Assembly (NCBI RefSeq): GCF_030254645.1
Contig: NZ_CP116346.1
Location: 972,001 to 1,036,000, forward strand
Origin: Paucibacter sediminis
GTDB lineage: Bacteria; Pseudomonadota; Gammaproteobacteria; Burkholderiales; Burkholderiaceae_C
Length of the DNA stretch: 64,000 nt
Direction of reading: 5' to 3'
The notes beneath the pieces were generated by a model. The model was given only the letters and a program-made list of their open reading frames with translations, made no database searches and was not told the origin of the DNA. A program made the translations under genes and the position numbers. This document shows positions 19,644-27,687 of this stretch, one piece after another. Numbering within the stretch: the first letter of the stretch is position 1; each line of letters starts with the position of its first letter.

Positions 19644-21034
19644 GCGGCGGGGCCCCAGTCCGTCAGACCCAGGCGGGCCGCCGGATCGAACAGGCGCTGC
19701 AGCCGGCCCGACCAGTCCAGCAGCGCGGCCTCGCTGAGCTGGCGGTAGCTGGCCTGCAACTGCGGGCCGATGCCATGCTCGGCGCTGAAGCTGCCCTCGA
19801 AGCGCCGCACCAGGGCATAGACGCCGGCGCGCAGGCGCGCCTCGTCCAGCGGCGGCGCCCCCTTGGGCCAGACCAGATTGAAGTGCATGCCGCCATCGCC
19901 GAGATGGCCGAAGTCGGCCAGCTCAGCGGGCGCGAACTCCTCGGCCAGCCAGGCGCGGCCGGCCGCACGGAAGGCCATGAAATGGCGGCGTGGCAGCGCG
20001 ACATCGAAGCCCACGACCTTGCCACGCGCGCGCAGGCCCTCGCTGATGTGATGGCGCAGCGCCCAGCAGGCGGCGTCGGCGCCCAGCACCGCATCGGCCA
20101 CGCGCTCACCGAACTCGGCCTCCAGCCAGCGCTGCAGCAGGGCCTGCAGATCCAGCTGCTCAGCGGGCAGCTCGGAGGAGAGTTCGATCAGCAGCGCGTA
20201 CTCGGGCAGCTCGCCGCCGAACCAGCGTGCGCGCTCACCGCCGCCGCAGGCCAGCGCCGCCTCGAAGGCCGGGCGCGAGATGCCCTCGCAGGCGCTCACC
20301 AGGCTGCCCAGCTCGTCCATCAGGCGCTGGTAGAGCGGCATCACCGCGGCCACACTGCTGGGCGCCACCAGGGCCACGGCCTGCTGGCGCGGGCAGCGCG
20401 CGAGTTTGAAGGTCGCCTCGGCGATCACCCCCAGGCTGCCCGATGAGCCGATAAAGAGCTGCTGCAGCGGCAGCGCCGCGTTGCCCTTCTGCAGGCCGCG
20501 CCCCAGGCGCAAGACCTGACCCTCGGCCAGCACCACGGTCAGCGCCAGGGTGTTGGCGCGCACATCGCCGTAACGCAGCATGCGCGTGCCGCCGGTGTTG
20601 TGCGCCAGCATGCCGCCCACGCTGGGGTCGGCGCTGAGGTCGATCGGCAGCATCAGGCCATGCGGGGCCAGGCGCTCGTTGATCTCGGCGAGCCGGTAGC
20701 CGGCCGAGACGCGCAGCGTGCGGTCCAGCGGGTCCAGCTCGAAGACCTCGCGCAGGCGCTCGGTGGCCAGCAGCACGTCGCGTGCGGCATCCTCCGGCGT
20801 GGCCGCGCGCACCAGGCCGGTGTGGGCGCCCTGCGGCACCAGGCGCAGGCCATGGCGGCCGGCCAGCGGCAGCAGCTGCGCCAGCTCGGCCGTGCTGGCC
20901 GGGCGCAGCAGGGCAGCGGCCCGGCCCGGCGCATAGCGGGCCGGCTCCAGATAGCGCGGCTCGATGGCCGCGCCGGCGACGACATGGGCGCCGCCGCAGA
21001 TGCGGGCCGCTTCGCGCAGAAAGGCCTCGATCAT
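19637..21034 (-). CDS. FAD-binding dehydrogenase, probable D-2-hydroxyglutarate dehydrogenase
   Basis: 465 residues of the GlcD/D-lactate/D-2-hydroxyglutarate dehydrogenase family. The PCMH-type FAD domain is at about 35-215 (ALLRPASTAELAQLLPLA, LVPQGAHTGLV, SADPSVGGMLAHNTGG, RYGDVRANTLALTVVL, FIGSSGSLGVI). The C-terminal substrate domain contains HLGDGGMHFN and EHGIGPQL, with the histidines that bind the metal. It is the last gene of a four-gene operon after DUF1338. Because DUF1338 enzymes can release D-2-hydroxyglutarate from 2-oxoadipate, oxidation of D-2-hydroxyglutarate to 2-oxoglutarate is the likely role; D-lactate or glycolate remain alternatives. Confidence 0.85.
   Translation of the reverse strand: MIEAFLREAARICGGAHVVAGAAIEPRYLEPARYAPGRAAALLRPASTAELAQLLPLAGRHGLRLVPQGAHTGLVRAATPEDAARDVLLATERLREVFELDPLDRTLRVSAGYRLAEINERLAPHGLMLPIDLSADPSVGGMLAHNTGGTRMLRYGDVRANTLALTVVLAEGQVLRLGRGLQKGNAALPLQQLFIGSSGSLGVIAEATFKLARCPRQQAVALVAPSSVAAVMPLYQRLMDELGSLVSACEGISRPAFEAALACGGGERARWFGGELPEYALLIELSSELPAEQLDLQALLQRWLEAEFGERVADAVLGADAACWALRHHISEGLRARGKVVGFDVALPRRHFMAFRAAGRAWLAEEFAPAELADFGHLGDGGMHFNLVWPKGAPPLDEARLRAGVYALVRRFEGSFSAEHGIGPQLQASYRQLSEAALLDWSGRLQRLFDPAARLGLTDWGPAAQ
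20510..20522 (+). repeat. Dispersed 13-mer, copy 3
   Basis: CAAGACCTGACCC inside the FAD dehydrogenase gene (again GQVL in the coding frame). Confidence 0.7.
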
Positions 21035-21039
21035 CGTGC

Positions 21040-22050
21040 TCAGCAGGCCTCGGCGGCCTGGGCCGTCATCTTGAAGATGCCGGTGGCATTGCCGGCATCG
21101 AAGCCCAGGTCCAGCTCGCCGCCCACGCGCTCGCGCTGGATGAACTCGTAGAAGGAACCCGGCACCTCCATGCTCAAGACCTGACCCTGATGCAGAAACT
21201 GGCGCTGCACCTGGGCGGCGCGGAAGGCGGTCTGCCTGACGCGCCCCGAGGCCGAGACCTCGATGCGCGCCTTGAGCGGGCGCGCCAGCGCGCGCTGCGC
21301 GCTGGCCAGGGCCTCGATGTCGGCGACGCGGTCGGTGGCATGGTTGAAGGCCGTGCCCTCGGTGGCGATCCAGGCCATCTCGGCGGATTCCAGCAGCAGG
21401 GCCTGGTAGTCCTCCAGCGCGATCAGACCATGCTGGCGATCGAAGCAGGCGATCAGATGCGGCAGCAGGGCCAGGGCGGCCGCCCAGGGCAGGGCCTGGT
21501 CGCGCGCCAGCTGCTCCAGCCAGGCCATGTCCTGCGGGCTCAACGGGTCGCGCGAGCTGGAGAGCACGCGCGTCACCGCGGCCTGGAAGCCGCTCGAGAA
21601 GCGCTCGGGGTGCAGCTCGGAAACGAAGAACTGCGCGATGTCCTCCGGCAGGTCTTCATGGCACCAGGCGCGGCCGGTCATCTTCAGCGCCGGCAGCGGA
21701 TAGGTCTCGGCCAGGGCAAAGCCCAGGGGGCGCAGCACGCGGGTGATGGCGGCCTCGCCGGGCGGCAGCGCGCCGCTGGCCCAGGCCACCGTGCGCAGCG
21801 CGCCATGGTCGAAGCTGAGGCGCTGGCCGGCGCGCCGCTGCTCGGCCACATAGGCCGCGGCGGCGGGCACGCGCAGCGTGACGTCGCGGAACAGCGCCAT
21901 GTTGAGCGACTGCGCCAGCTCGGCGCGCGAGACGGTGTCGGTGACGGGCCGATGCAGGGCGGGCGCGACCTGCAGTTGGGCAAAGGTGTCGGACGCGGCG
22001 GCCACGCCGATGGCGCTGCCGAGCAAGCGGTAGAGGCCGGATTCCAGCAT
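21040..22050 (-). CDS. DUF1338 family, probable 2-oxoadipate dioxygenase/decarboxylase
   Basis: 336 residues, shorter than the roughly 450-residue HglS/YdcJ proteins but within the wider DUF1338 family. The three metal ligands known from HglS are visible: H82 in DHGALR, H237 in NHATDR and E302 in YEFIQR. The family reaction converts 2-oxoadipate plus oxygen to D-2-hydroxyglutarate and CO2, a step of lysine breakdown. The ATG at 22050 is chosen because a longer in-frame reading from 22110 crosses a strong hairpin and adds unrelated residues. It sits between the ALDH7-like and FAD dehydrogenase genes, which fits this pathway. The coding sequence contains one copy of the dispersed 13-bp repeat near its 3' end. 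Confidence 0.85.
   Translation of the reverse strand: MLESGLYRLLGSAIGVAAASDTFAQLQVAPALHRPVTDTVSRAELAQSLNMALFRDVTLRVPAAAAYVAEQRRAGQRLSFDHGALRTVAWASGALPPGEAAITRVLRPLGFALAETYPLPALKMTGRAWCHEDLPEDIAQFFVSELHPERFSSGFQAAVTRVLSSSRDPLSPQDMAWLEQLARDQALPWAAALALLPHLIACFDRQHGLIALEDYQALLLESAEMAWIATEGTAFNHATDRVADIEALASAQRALARPLKARIEVSASGRVRQTAFRAAQVQRQFLHQGQVLSMEVPGSFYEFIQRERVGGELDLGFDAGNATGIFKMTAQAAEAC
21175..21187 (+). repeat. Dispersed 13-mer, copy 4
   Basis: CAAGACCTGACCC inside the DUF1338 gene (again GQVL). Confidence 0.7.
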
Positions 22051-22080
22051 AGGGTTTTCAAACTCCAGGCAGGGCAAAGC

Positions 22081-22103
22081 AAAGCCCGGGCATGCCGGGC
22101 TTT
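22081..22103 (-). terminator. Intercistronic hairpin/partial terminator
   Basis: Stem AAAGCCCGG / CCGGGCTTT with a 5-base loop, in the 76-base gap between the aldehyde dehydrogenase and DUF1338 genes. On the minus strand it is followed by GCTTTGCC, only a weak T-tract, so partial termination or transcript processing is more likely than a full stop. Confidence 0.6.
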
Positions 22104-22126
22104 GTGCCATCGAGAAACGAGGGGGC

Positions 22127-23632
22127 TTAGATGTCGAACTTCACGCCCTGTGCCAGCGGCAGCTCGCGCGAATAGTTCACCGTGTTGGTGGTGCGGCGCA
22201 TATAGGCCTTCCAGGCGTCGGAGCCGGACTCGCGGCCACCGCCGGTTTCCTTCTCACCGCCGAAGGCGCCACCGATCTCGGCGCCCGAGGTGCCGATATT
22301 GACGTTGGCAATGCCGCAGTCCGAACCGCTGGCCGACATGAAGGCCTCGGCCTCGCGCACGTCATTGGTGAAGATGGCCGAGGACAGGCCTTGCGGCACC
22401 TCGTTCTGCAGCGCGATGGCCTGCTCCAGGCTCTCGTACTTCAGGGTGTAGAGGATGGGCGCAAAGGTCTCGTGCTTGACGATCTCGGTCTGCGCCGGCA
22501 TGCGCACCAGGGCCGGCACGGCATACCAGGCTTGCGGGCAGGCATCCGCCAGCGCACGCTCGCCACCGCTCACCGCTCCGCCCTGCGCGCGTGCCGCGGC
22601 CAGGGCCTGTTGCATCGCGTCGAAGGCCGCCTGGTCGATCAGCGGGCCGATCAGATTGCCGGCTTCCATCGGGTTGCCGATCTTGAGCTGGGCGCGCGCC
22701 TTGTCGAGGCGGTTCACCAGTTCATCGTGGATGCTGCTGTGCGCGATCACGCGGCGCGTGGTGGTGCAGCGCTGGCCGGCCGTGCCATAGGCACCGAACA
22801 GGATGCCGCGCACCGCCAGGTCGAGGTCGGCGCTGGGGGTCACGATGATGGCGTTGTTGCCGCCCAGCTCGAGCAGGCAGCGGCCGAAGCGCGCGGCCAC
22901 GCGCGGGCCCACGGCACGGCCCATGCGGGTCGAGCCGGTGGCCGAGATCAGGGCCACTTGCGGATGGTCCACCATCGCCTCGCCCACCGCCGCGCCGCCA
23001 TTCAGCAGCTGCGAGAGGTGCGCAGGCGCGCCTGCATAGCGCGCCACGGCCTTCTCGAAAAGGGCCTGTGTGGCAAGTGCCGTCAGCGGCGTCTTTTCGG
23101 ACGGCTTCCAGATGCAGGTATCGCCGCAGACCAGGGCCAGGGCCGAGTTCCAGGCCCACACGGCCACCGGGAAGTTGAAGGCCGAGATGATGCCCACCAC
23201 GCCCAGCGGCAGGTACTGCTCCATCATGCGGTGGCCGGGGCGCTCGCTGGCGATGGTCAGGCCATGCAACTGGCGGCTCAGACCGACGGCGAAGTCGCAG
23301 ATGTCGATCATCTCCTGCACCTCACCCTCGCCTTCGCTGGTGACCTTGCCGGCCTCCAGCGAGACCAGGCGGGCCAGGTCGGCCTTGTGGGCGCGCAGCT
23401 CTTCGCCGAACAGGCGCACCAGCTCGCCGCGCTTGGGCGCCGGCACGTTGCGCCATTGCAGGAAGGCCGCATGGGCGCGCGCCACGGCGGCGCGCATGTC
23501 CTCGGCCGAGGCCTCGTGCACGGCGCCGAGGGCGGCGCCGTCGATGGGCGAGCGCACCTGCAGCGTGCCGCCGGTATAGGCCGAGGAGGGAACGCCCAGG
23601 GCGTTCAGAAGATCAGTGGTGTGCGTGTTCAT
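22127..23632 (-). CDS. Aldehyde dehydrogenase, ALDH7 type (probable alpha-aminoadipate-semialdehyde dehydrogenase)
   Basis: 501 residues, NAD(P)-dependent, cytoplasmic. ALDH7-like signatures are NFPVAVWAWNSALALVCGD, the general-base glutamate in LLELGGNNAIIV and the catalytic cysteine in GTAGQRCTTTRRVI. C-terminal segments NVNIGTSGAEIGGAFGGEKETGGGRESGSDAWK match the family. In lysine catabolism such enzymes oxidise 2-aminoadipate 6-semialdehyde to 2-aminoadipate. The gene follows the saccharopine/lysine-dehydrogenase-like gene by 23 bases, which supports that substrate; the aminotransferase that would then make 2-oxoadipate is not in the window. Confidence 0.92.
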   Translation of the reverse strand: MNTHTTDLLNALGVPSSAYTGGTLQVRSPIDGAALGAVHEASAEDMRAAVARAHAAFLQWRNVPAPKRGELVRLFGEELRAHKADLARLVSLEAGKVTSEGEGEVQEMIDICDFAVGLSRQLHGLTIASERPGHRMMEQYLPLGVVGIISAFNFPVAVWAWNSALALVCGDTCIWKPSEKTPLTALATQALFEKAVARYAGAPAHLSQLLNGGAAVGEAMVDHPQVALISATGSTRMGRAVGPRVAARFGRCLLELGGNNAIIVTPSADLDLAVRGILFGAYGTAGQRCTTTRRVIAHSSIHDELVNRLDKARAQLKIGNPMEAGNLIGPLIDQAAFDAMQQALAAARAQGGAVSGGERALADACPQAWYAVPALVRMPAQTEIVKHETFAPILYTLKYESLEQAIALQNEVPQGLSSAIFTNDVREAEAFMSASGSDCGIANVNIGTSGAEIGGAFGGEKETGGGRESGSDAWKAYMRRTTNTVNYSRELPLAQGVKFDI

Positions 23633-23655
23633 GCCGGGATTCTCGCTCTCTCAGC

Positions 23656-24747
23656 TCAACCGATGGACTCGACCTGGCGCGATTGCTGATAGGCCTTGCC
23701 GAACTCGTTGGCCAGGAACTCGGGCAGCGAGACCTGCTCCTGCGCCACGAAGCCGGACTGCGGCAGCTTGCCCTGGCGGAACAGATCGACCGCGGCGCAC
23801 ATGCCGGCGGCGGTGGTGATCTGGATGGCCGAGAGCGGGCGGGCGCCGTCGCGTTCGGCAAAGATCTTGCGGGCGAACACCTCCTGCACCAGGCGGCCGT
23901 TCTTCATGCCCGAGACGGTCACGAACACCAGCACCACGTCCTGCATGGTGGCGGGCATGCTCTTGCGCATGATGTCCTTGAGCAGCTCCTGGTCGTTCTT
24001 GAGCATCAGGTCGCCCAGCAGGAACTGCATCAGGTCGCGGTGGCCGGGGTAGCGCACCGTCTTGTAGTCGAGGTTCTTGACCTTGCCTTCCAGGGTTTCG
24101 CACAGGGTGCCCAGGCCGCCCGAGGTGTTGAAAGCCTCGTACTCGGTGCCGTCCAGCGAGAAATGCTCCAGGCCTTCCAGCGGCAGCGCGTCGATCTTCT
24201 CGCCGTCGTGGATGCATTCGCAGGGGTGGCAGTACTCGTTGATGAGGCCGTCCACGCTCCAGGTCAGGTTGTACTTGAGCGCATTGGTGGGGAAGGCGGG
24301 CAGCGCGCCGACGCGCATCTTCACGTCGTTGAGGCTGTCGAAGCTCTTCGCCAGGTGGGCGGCGACGATGCCGATGAAGCCGGGCGCCAGACCGCATTGC
24401 GGCATGAAGGCGGTCTTGGCGCCCTCGGCAATGCGCATGATCTCCTTGGTGGCGGCCACGTCCTCGGTGAGGTCGAAGTAATGGCAGCCGGCCTCCAGCG
24501 CCATATGGGCGGCGGGAATCGCGAGTTGGTAGGGCAGTGCATTCACGATGGCGGCAAAGCCGCGCACCAGCGCCGCCGAGCCGGGGCCCACGTTCTCGAT
24601 CGTCTGCACCTTGATGCCCTCGGCCGCCAGCGGCTGCAGCGAGGCGGCGTTCTTGTCGAACACCGTGACGTCGTAGTGACCCGAGCCATGCAGCAGACGT
24701 GCGATGGTTTCACCGATATGGCCTGCGCCCAGCAATGCGATCTTCAT
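23656..24747 (-). CDS. Saccharopine dehydrogenase / lysine 6-dehydrogenase-like protein
   Basis: 363 residues. The N-terminal Rossmann fold opens at the first residue (MKIALLGAGHIGETIARLL), and the saccharopine-dehydrogenase family body follows (HYFDLTEDVAATKEI, MPQCGLAPGFIGIVAAHLA). GGAGCATCAAGAA precedes the ATG at 24747; an upstream in-frame ATG at 24882 would add 45 unrelated residues. No lysine-ketoglutarate reductase is encoded nearby, so direct oxidation of lysine to aminoadipate semialdehyde (lysine 6-dehydrogenase activity) is as plausible as saccharopine cleavage. First gene of the operon, divergent from an Lrp-family regulator. Confidence 0.85.
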   Translation of the reverse strand: MKIALLGAGHIGETIARLLHGSGHYDVTVFDKNAASLQPLAAEGIKVQTIENVGPGSAALVRGFAAIVNALPYQLAIPAAHMALEAGCHYFDLTEDVAATKEIMRIAEGAKTAFMPQCGLAPGFIGIVAAHLAKSFDSLNDVKMRVGALPAFPTNALKYNLTWSVDGLINEYCHPCECIHDGEKIDALPLEGLEHFSLDGTEYEAFNTSGGLGTLCETLEGKVKNLDYKTVRYPGHRDLMQFLLGDLMLKNDQELLKDIMRKSMPATMQDVVLVFVTVSGMKNGRLVQEVFARKIFAERDGARPLSAIQITTAAGMCAAVDLFRQGKLPQSGFVAQEQVSLPEFLANEFGKAYQQSRQVESIG

Positions 24748-24891
24748 TTCTTGATGCTCCACAAATGGATTGGATGAGCAGCAGTCTAGGAAGGCAGGCA
24801 GACGAATGAAAGCGCGAGTTCGTCGAAACTCCTTGTTGTTCTGACGATTCGTCGGACAATCCTGCCGATTGGCATCAAACAAGGGTTATCC

Positions 24892-25335
24892 ATGAGCACC
24901 CCCAAGGACCAGGTCGACCGCCAGCTGATCGCCCTGCTGCAGGCGAACGCGCGCGAAAGCACGGCCAACCTCGCACGCAAACTGGGCGTGGCGCGCACCA
25001 CCGTGGTGGCCAGGCTGGCCCGCCTGGAGGCGGAGGCGGTGATCGTGGGCTACACGGCGCGCCTGGGCAGCGAGGCCATGGACCGCGGCGTGCAGGCCTA
25101 TGTGGGCATCAGCCTCAGCCCCAAGGCGCAGCGCGAGGTGATCAAGAAGCTCTCGCGCCTGCCCGAGCTGCGCCAGCTCGCCTCGGTGAGCGGCGAGTTC
25201 GATTACATGGCGCTGCTGCGCGCCGAGACCACCATGCGGCTGGATGCGCTGCTGGACGAGATTGGCGAGATGGAGGGGGTGATCAAGACCACCACCTCGG
25301 TGGTGCTGGCGCTGCGCGTCGACCGTTCGGCCTGA
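24892..25335 (+). CDS. Lrp/AsnC family transcriptional regulator
   Basis: 147 residues: an N-terminal helix-turn-helix (LIALLQANARESTANLARKLGVARTTVVARLARLE) and a C-terminal RAM/AsnC ligand domain (AYVGISLSPKAQREVIKKLSRLPEL, SGEFDYMALLRAETTMRLDALLDEI). The GEFD motif is the family ligand/oligomer loop. It is divergent from the lysine-catabolism operon, 144 bases away, and is the likely lysine-responsive activator or repressor of it (inferred from position). Confidence 0.93.
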   Translation: MSTPKDQVDRQLIALLQANARESTANLARKLGVARTTVVARLARLEAEAVIVGYTARLGSEAMDRGVQAYVGISLSPKAQREVIKKLSRLPELRQLASVSGEFDYMALLRAETTMRLDALLDEIGEMEGVIKTTTSVVLALRVDRSA

Positions 25336-25407
25336 AACAAAGTGTCCGGGCTGTCAGCCTGGCACGCCACTTGCTCGTTGAGTGCGTATCTCGCAAAGGA
25401 GTGCACC

Positions 25408-25548
25408 ATGAAGCAACAGCATCTGATGGTCGGCCGTGGCCAGAAGTTCATCACCGCGATGAAGGCCCTGGTCCTGGTGGCCGCCGTCTGGGGCGTAATG
25501 TATCCCGCCCTGCTCTGGAGCCTCGAGCGTGCGCTCGCGCCGCTCTGA
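25408..25548 (+). CDS. Small single-span membrane protein (46 aa), unknown
   Basis: ATG at 25408 has AAAGGAG seven bases upstream. The 46-residue product has a basic N-terminus (MKQQHLMVGRGQKF) and one hydrophobic segment (AMKALVLVAAVWGVMYPALLW). Function unknown. A second small membrane protein gene follows after 26 bases, so the two probably form a transcription unit, possibly transcribed with the Lrp gene. Confidence 0.65.
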   Translation: MKQQHLMVGRGQKFITAMKALVLVAAVWGVMYPALLWSLERALAPL

Positions 25549-25574
25549 TTGATCAATCAGCACAGGGAGGCTTT

Positions 25575-25763
25575 ATGAACACCCTCACCATGCACCCGCC
25601 CTCGGCCTTCTGGCGCATCGTCAGGGCCCTGCTGCTCTGGGCCGTGCTGTTCCCGCTGCTGCTGTGGCTGGGCTTTGCCCTGCTGAGCGAGCTGGAGGGC
25701 GATGTGCGCGAGGCGCAGCTGGCGCCCGCGCCCCACGCCGCCCTGGCCACGGCTTACGCCTGA
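25575..25763 (+). CDS. Small single-span membrane protein (62 aa), unknown
   Basis: GGGAGG lies 4 bases before the ATG, one of the strongest ribosome sites in this area. The 62-residue product has one transmembrane segment (IVRALLLWAVLFPLLLWLGFALL) followed by an acidic stretch (SELEGDVREAQ). It shares the pattern of basic N-terminus plus one helix with the 46-residue protein just before it. Its end overlaps the convergent M24 peptidase gene by 10 bases. No family recognised. Confidence 0.65.
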   Translation: MNTLTMHPPSAFWRIVRALLLWAVLFPLLLWLGFALLSELEGDVREAQLAPAPHAALATAYA

Positions 25764-26974
25764 GCCAGGCCGAAGGGATCGTCGACCGAATGGGCCGGCT
25801 GGCTGAACCAGCGCGGGCCCTCGGCCGTCATATAGACATGGTCCTCATGGCGCACGCCGAACTCGCCCGGGCAGACGATCATCGGTTCGTTGCTGAAGCA
25901 CATGCCGGGCTCCAGCAGCGTCTGGTCGTTGTCCACCAGATAGGGCCACTCGTGGATGTCCAGGCCGCAGCCGTGGCCGGTGCGGTGCGGCAGGCCGGGT
26001 AGCGCATAGCCAGGCCCCAGGCCGGCGGCCTGCAGCACGCGGCGCGCGGCGCGGTCCACCTCGCAGCAGGGCGTGCCCAGCTGTGCCGCCGCGAAGGCCG
26101 CCGCCTGCGCCGCCTGCTCCAGATTCCAGATCTCGCGCTGGCGTGCGCTCGGCGCGCCGAACACATAGCTGCGCGTGATGTCGGACATATAGCCATGCAC
26201 CAGGCAGCCGGTGTCGATCAGCACCATGTCGCCGTCCTGCAGGATCTGCGGCTCCTTCACGCCATGCGGGAAGGCGCTGGCACCGCCGAACAACACGATG
26301 CAGAAGTAGGAGCCGCTCGCGCCGACGCGCTTGTGCGCCTGGGCGATGAAGGCCTCCACCTCCACGGTGCTGATGCCGGGGCGCAGCATGCTGGCGGCCG
26401 CGCGGTGCACCGCCATCGTCATGTCATGCGCGCGCTGCATCAGCGCCAGCTCATGGGCGGACTTGCGCATGCGGCCATGCGCCGTCACCGGCTTGGCGTT
26501 CAGCCACTGGTGGCCCGAAGCCTGTTGCTGCAGGCCGTCCACCACGAAGAAGGGGCAGTCCTCGCTCAGGCCGACCTTGGCGCCGCCCGCCACGCCCAGG
26601 CCCTGCAACACCTGGACCAGCAGCGCATAGGGGCTCTCGTGCTCGTGCCACAGATGCAGCGCGCCCGGCACCTGCATGTATTCGCGCAGCGTGCCCTCCT
26701 CGAAGGCCGGCGCCAGGTACTGCGGCTCGCCCTCGGCCGGGATGACGGCGCCCACCAGGCGCTCGCTGGGGTACCAGATGGTGCCCGTGAAGTAGCGCAG
26801 ATTGGTGCCGGCATGCACATAGATGGCCGACCAGCCGAGCTCGCGCATGCGCGCCTGCGCCCTGGCCACGCGCCCGCGGTATTCCTCCAGGGCGATGGGC
26901 TGCGCGCCGGCCATCATGTTGCCCAGGCCCATCAGGGCCTCTTCGGCGCTCTTGCCGCCCACACCCAGGGTCAT
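25754..26974 (-). CDS. M24 family metallopeptidase (Xaa-Pro aminopeptidase-like)
   Basis: 406 residues. The creatinase-like N-terminal domain (about 30-175) carries YVHAGTNLRYFTGTIWYPSER. The pita-bread catalytic domain shows all five metal ligands in order: the D of MVLIDTG, the D of SDITRSY, the H of RTGHGCGLDIHE, the E of FSNEPMIV and the E of VRHEDHVY. The ligands suggest an active dinuclear enzyme. Substrate could be Xaa-Pro peptides or another small molecule, since the family includes DddP- and creatinase-type members. The start at 26974 has CAAGGAGCAGGAC before it. Not obviously linked to the lysine operon. Confidence 0.88.
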   Translation of the reverse strand: MTLGVGGKSAEEALMGLGNMMAGAQPIALEEYRGRVARAQARMRELGWSAIYVHAGTNLRYFTGTIWYPSERLVGAVIPAEGEPQYLAPAFEEGTLREYMQVPGALHLWHEHESPYALLVQVLQGLGVAGGAKVGLSEDCPFFVVDGLQQQASGHQWLNAKPVTAHGRMRKSAHELALMQRAHDMTMAVHRAAASMLRPGISTVEVEAFIAQAHKRVGASGSYFCIVLFGGASAFPHGVKEPQILQDGDMVLIDTGCLVHGYMSDITRSYVFGAPSARQREIWNLEQAAQAAAFAAAQLGTPCCEVDRAARRVLQAAGLGPGYALPGLPHRTGHGCGLDIHEWPYLVDNDQTLLEPGMCFSNEPMIVCPGEFGVRHEDHVYMTAEGPRWFSQPAHSVDDPFGLAQA

Positions 26975-27098
26975 GTCCTGCTCCTTGAATAGATATATTT
27001 AGAGAATACATCATTCACGAAAGCCCGCGCGGCGCAAGCCGCGAAGTTCGCGTACAAATCTCGCGTACAAAGGCGCCCTACAAGGAGAGCTTCTCAAT

Positions 27099-27677
27099 AT
27101 GGCTTATCTGATTCTCGGACTGCTGCTGTTCCTGGGCGTGCACTCGCTGCGCATCGTGGCCGAAGACTGGCGCAACAGCACGCGCGCGCGCCTCGGCGAG
27201 CAACCTTACAAGGGCCTCTACAGCCTGGTCTCGATCGCCGGCTTCGCGCTGCTGATCTGGGGCTATGGCCAGGCCCGCCTCGCGCCGCAGCCGCTGTGGG
27301 CCACGCCCAAGGGCATGGCGCATCTGGCCGCCCTCCTGACCCTGATCGCCTTCGTGCTGCTGGCGGCCGCCTATGTGCCGCGCAACCATCTGAAGGCGCG
27401 GCTGCGCCACCCCATGGTGCTGGGCATCAAGACCTGGGCGCTGGCGCATCTGCTGGCCAACAACACCCTGGCCGATGTGCTGCTGTTCGGCAGCTTCCTG
27501 ATCTGGGCCGCCTTGAGCTTCCGCGCCGCGCGTCAGCGCGATCGCGCCAATCCGCCCGCCCCCATCCAGGCCACCGCCGCCGGCACGCTGCTGACGCTGG
27601 CGATCGGCATCGCCGCCTGGGCCGGCTTCGCCTTCTGGGCGCATGGCGCGTGGATTGGCGTGCGCCCCTTCGGCTGA
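27099..27677 (+). CDS. NnrU family integral membrane protein
   Basis: 192 residues with about five hydrophobic helices. The NnrU-type N-terminus is MAYLILGLLLFLGVHSLRI, followed by LYSLVSIAGFALLIWGYG and a conserved HPMVLGIKTWALAHLLANN segment. NnrU proteins are tied genetically to nitrite/nitric-oxide respiration in some bacteria, but no denitrification gene is in the window, so the role here is open. AAGGAG precedes the ATG. Confidence 0.88.
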   Translation: MAYLILGLLLFLGVHSLRIVAEDWRNSTRARLGEQPYKGLYSLVSIAGFALLIWGYGQARLAPQPLWATPKGMAHLAALLTLIAFVLLAAAYVPRNHLKARLRHPMVLGIKTWALAHLLANNTLADVLLFGSFLIWAALSFRAARQRDRANPPAPIQATAAGTLLTLAIGIAAWAGFAFWAHGAWIGVRPFG

Positions 27678-27687
27678 ACGCCCATGC

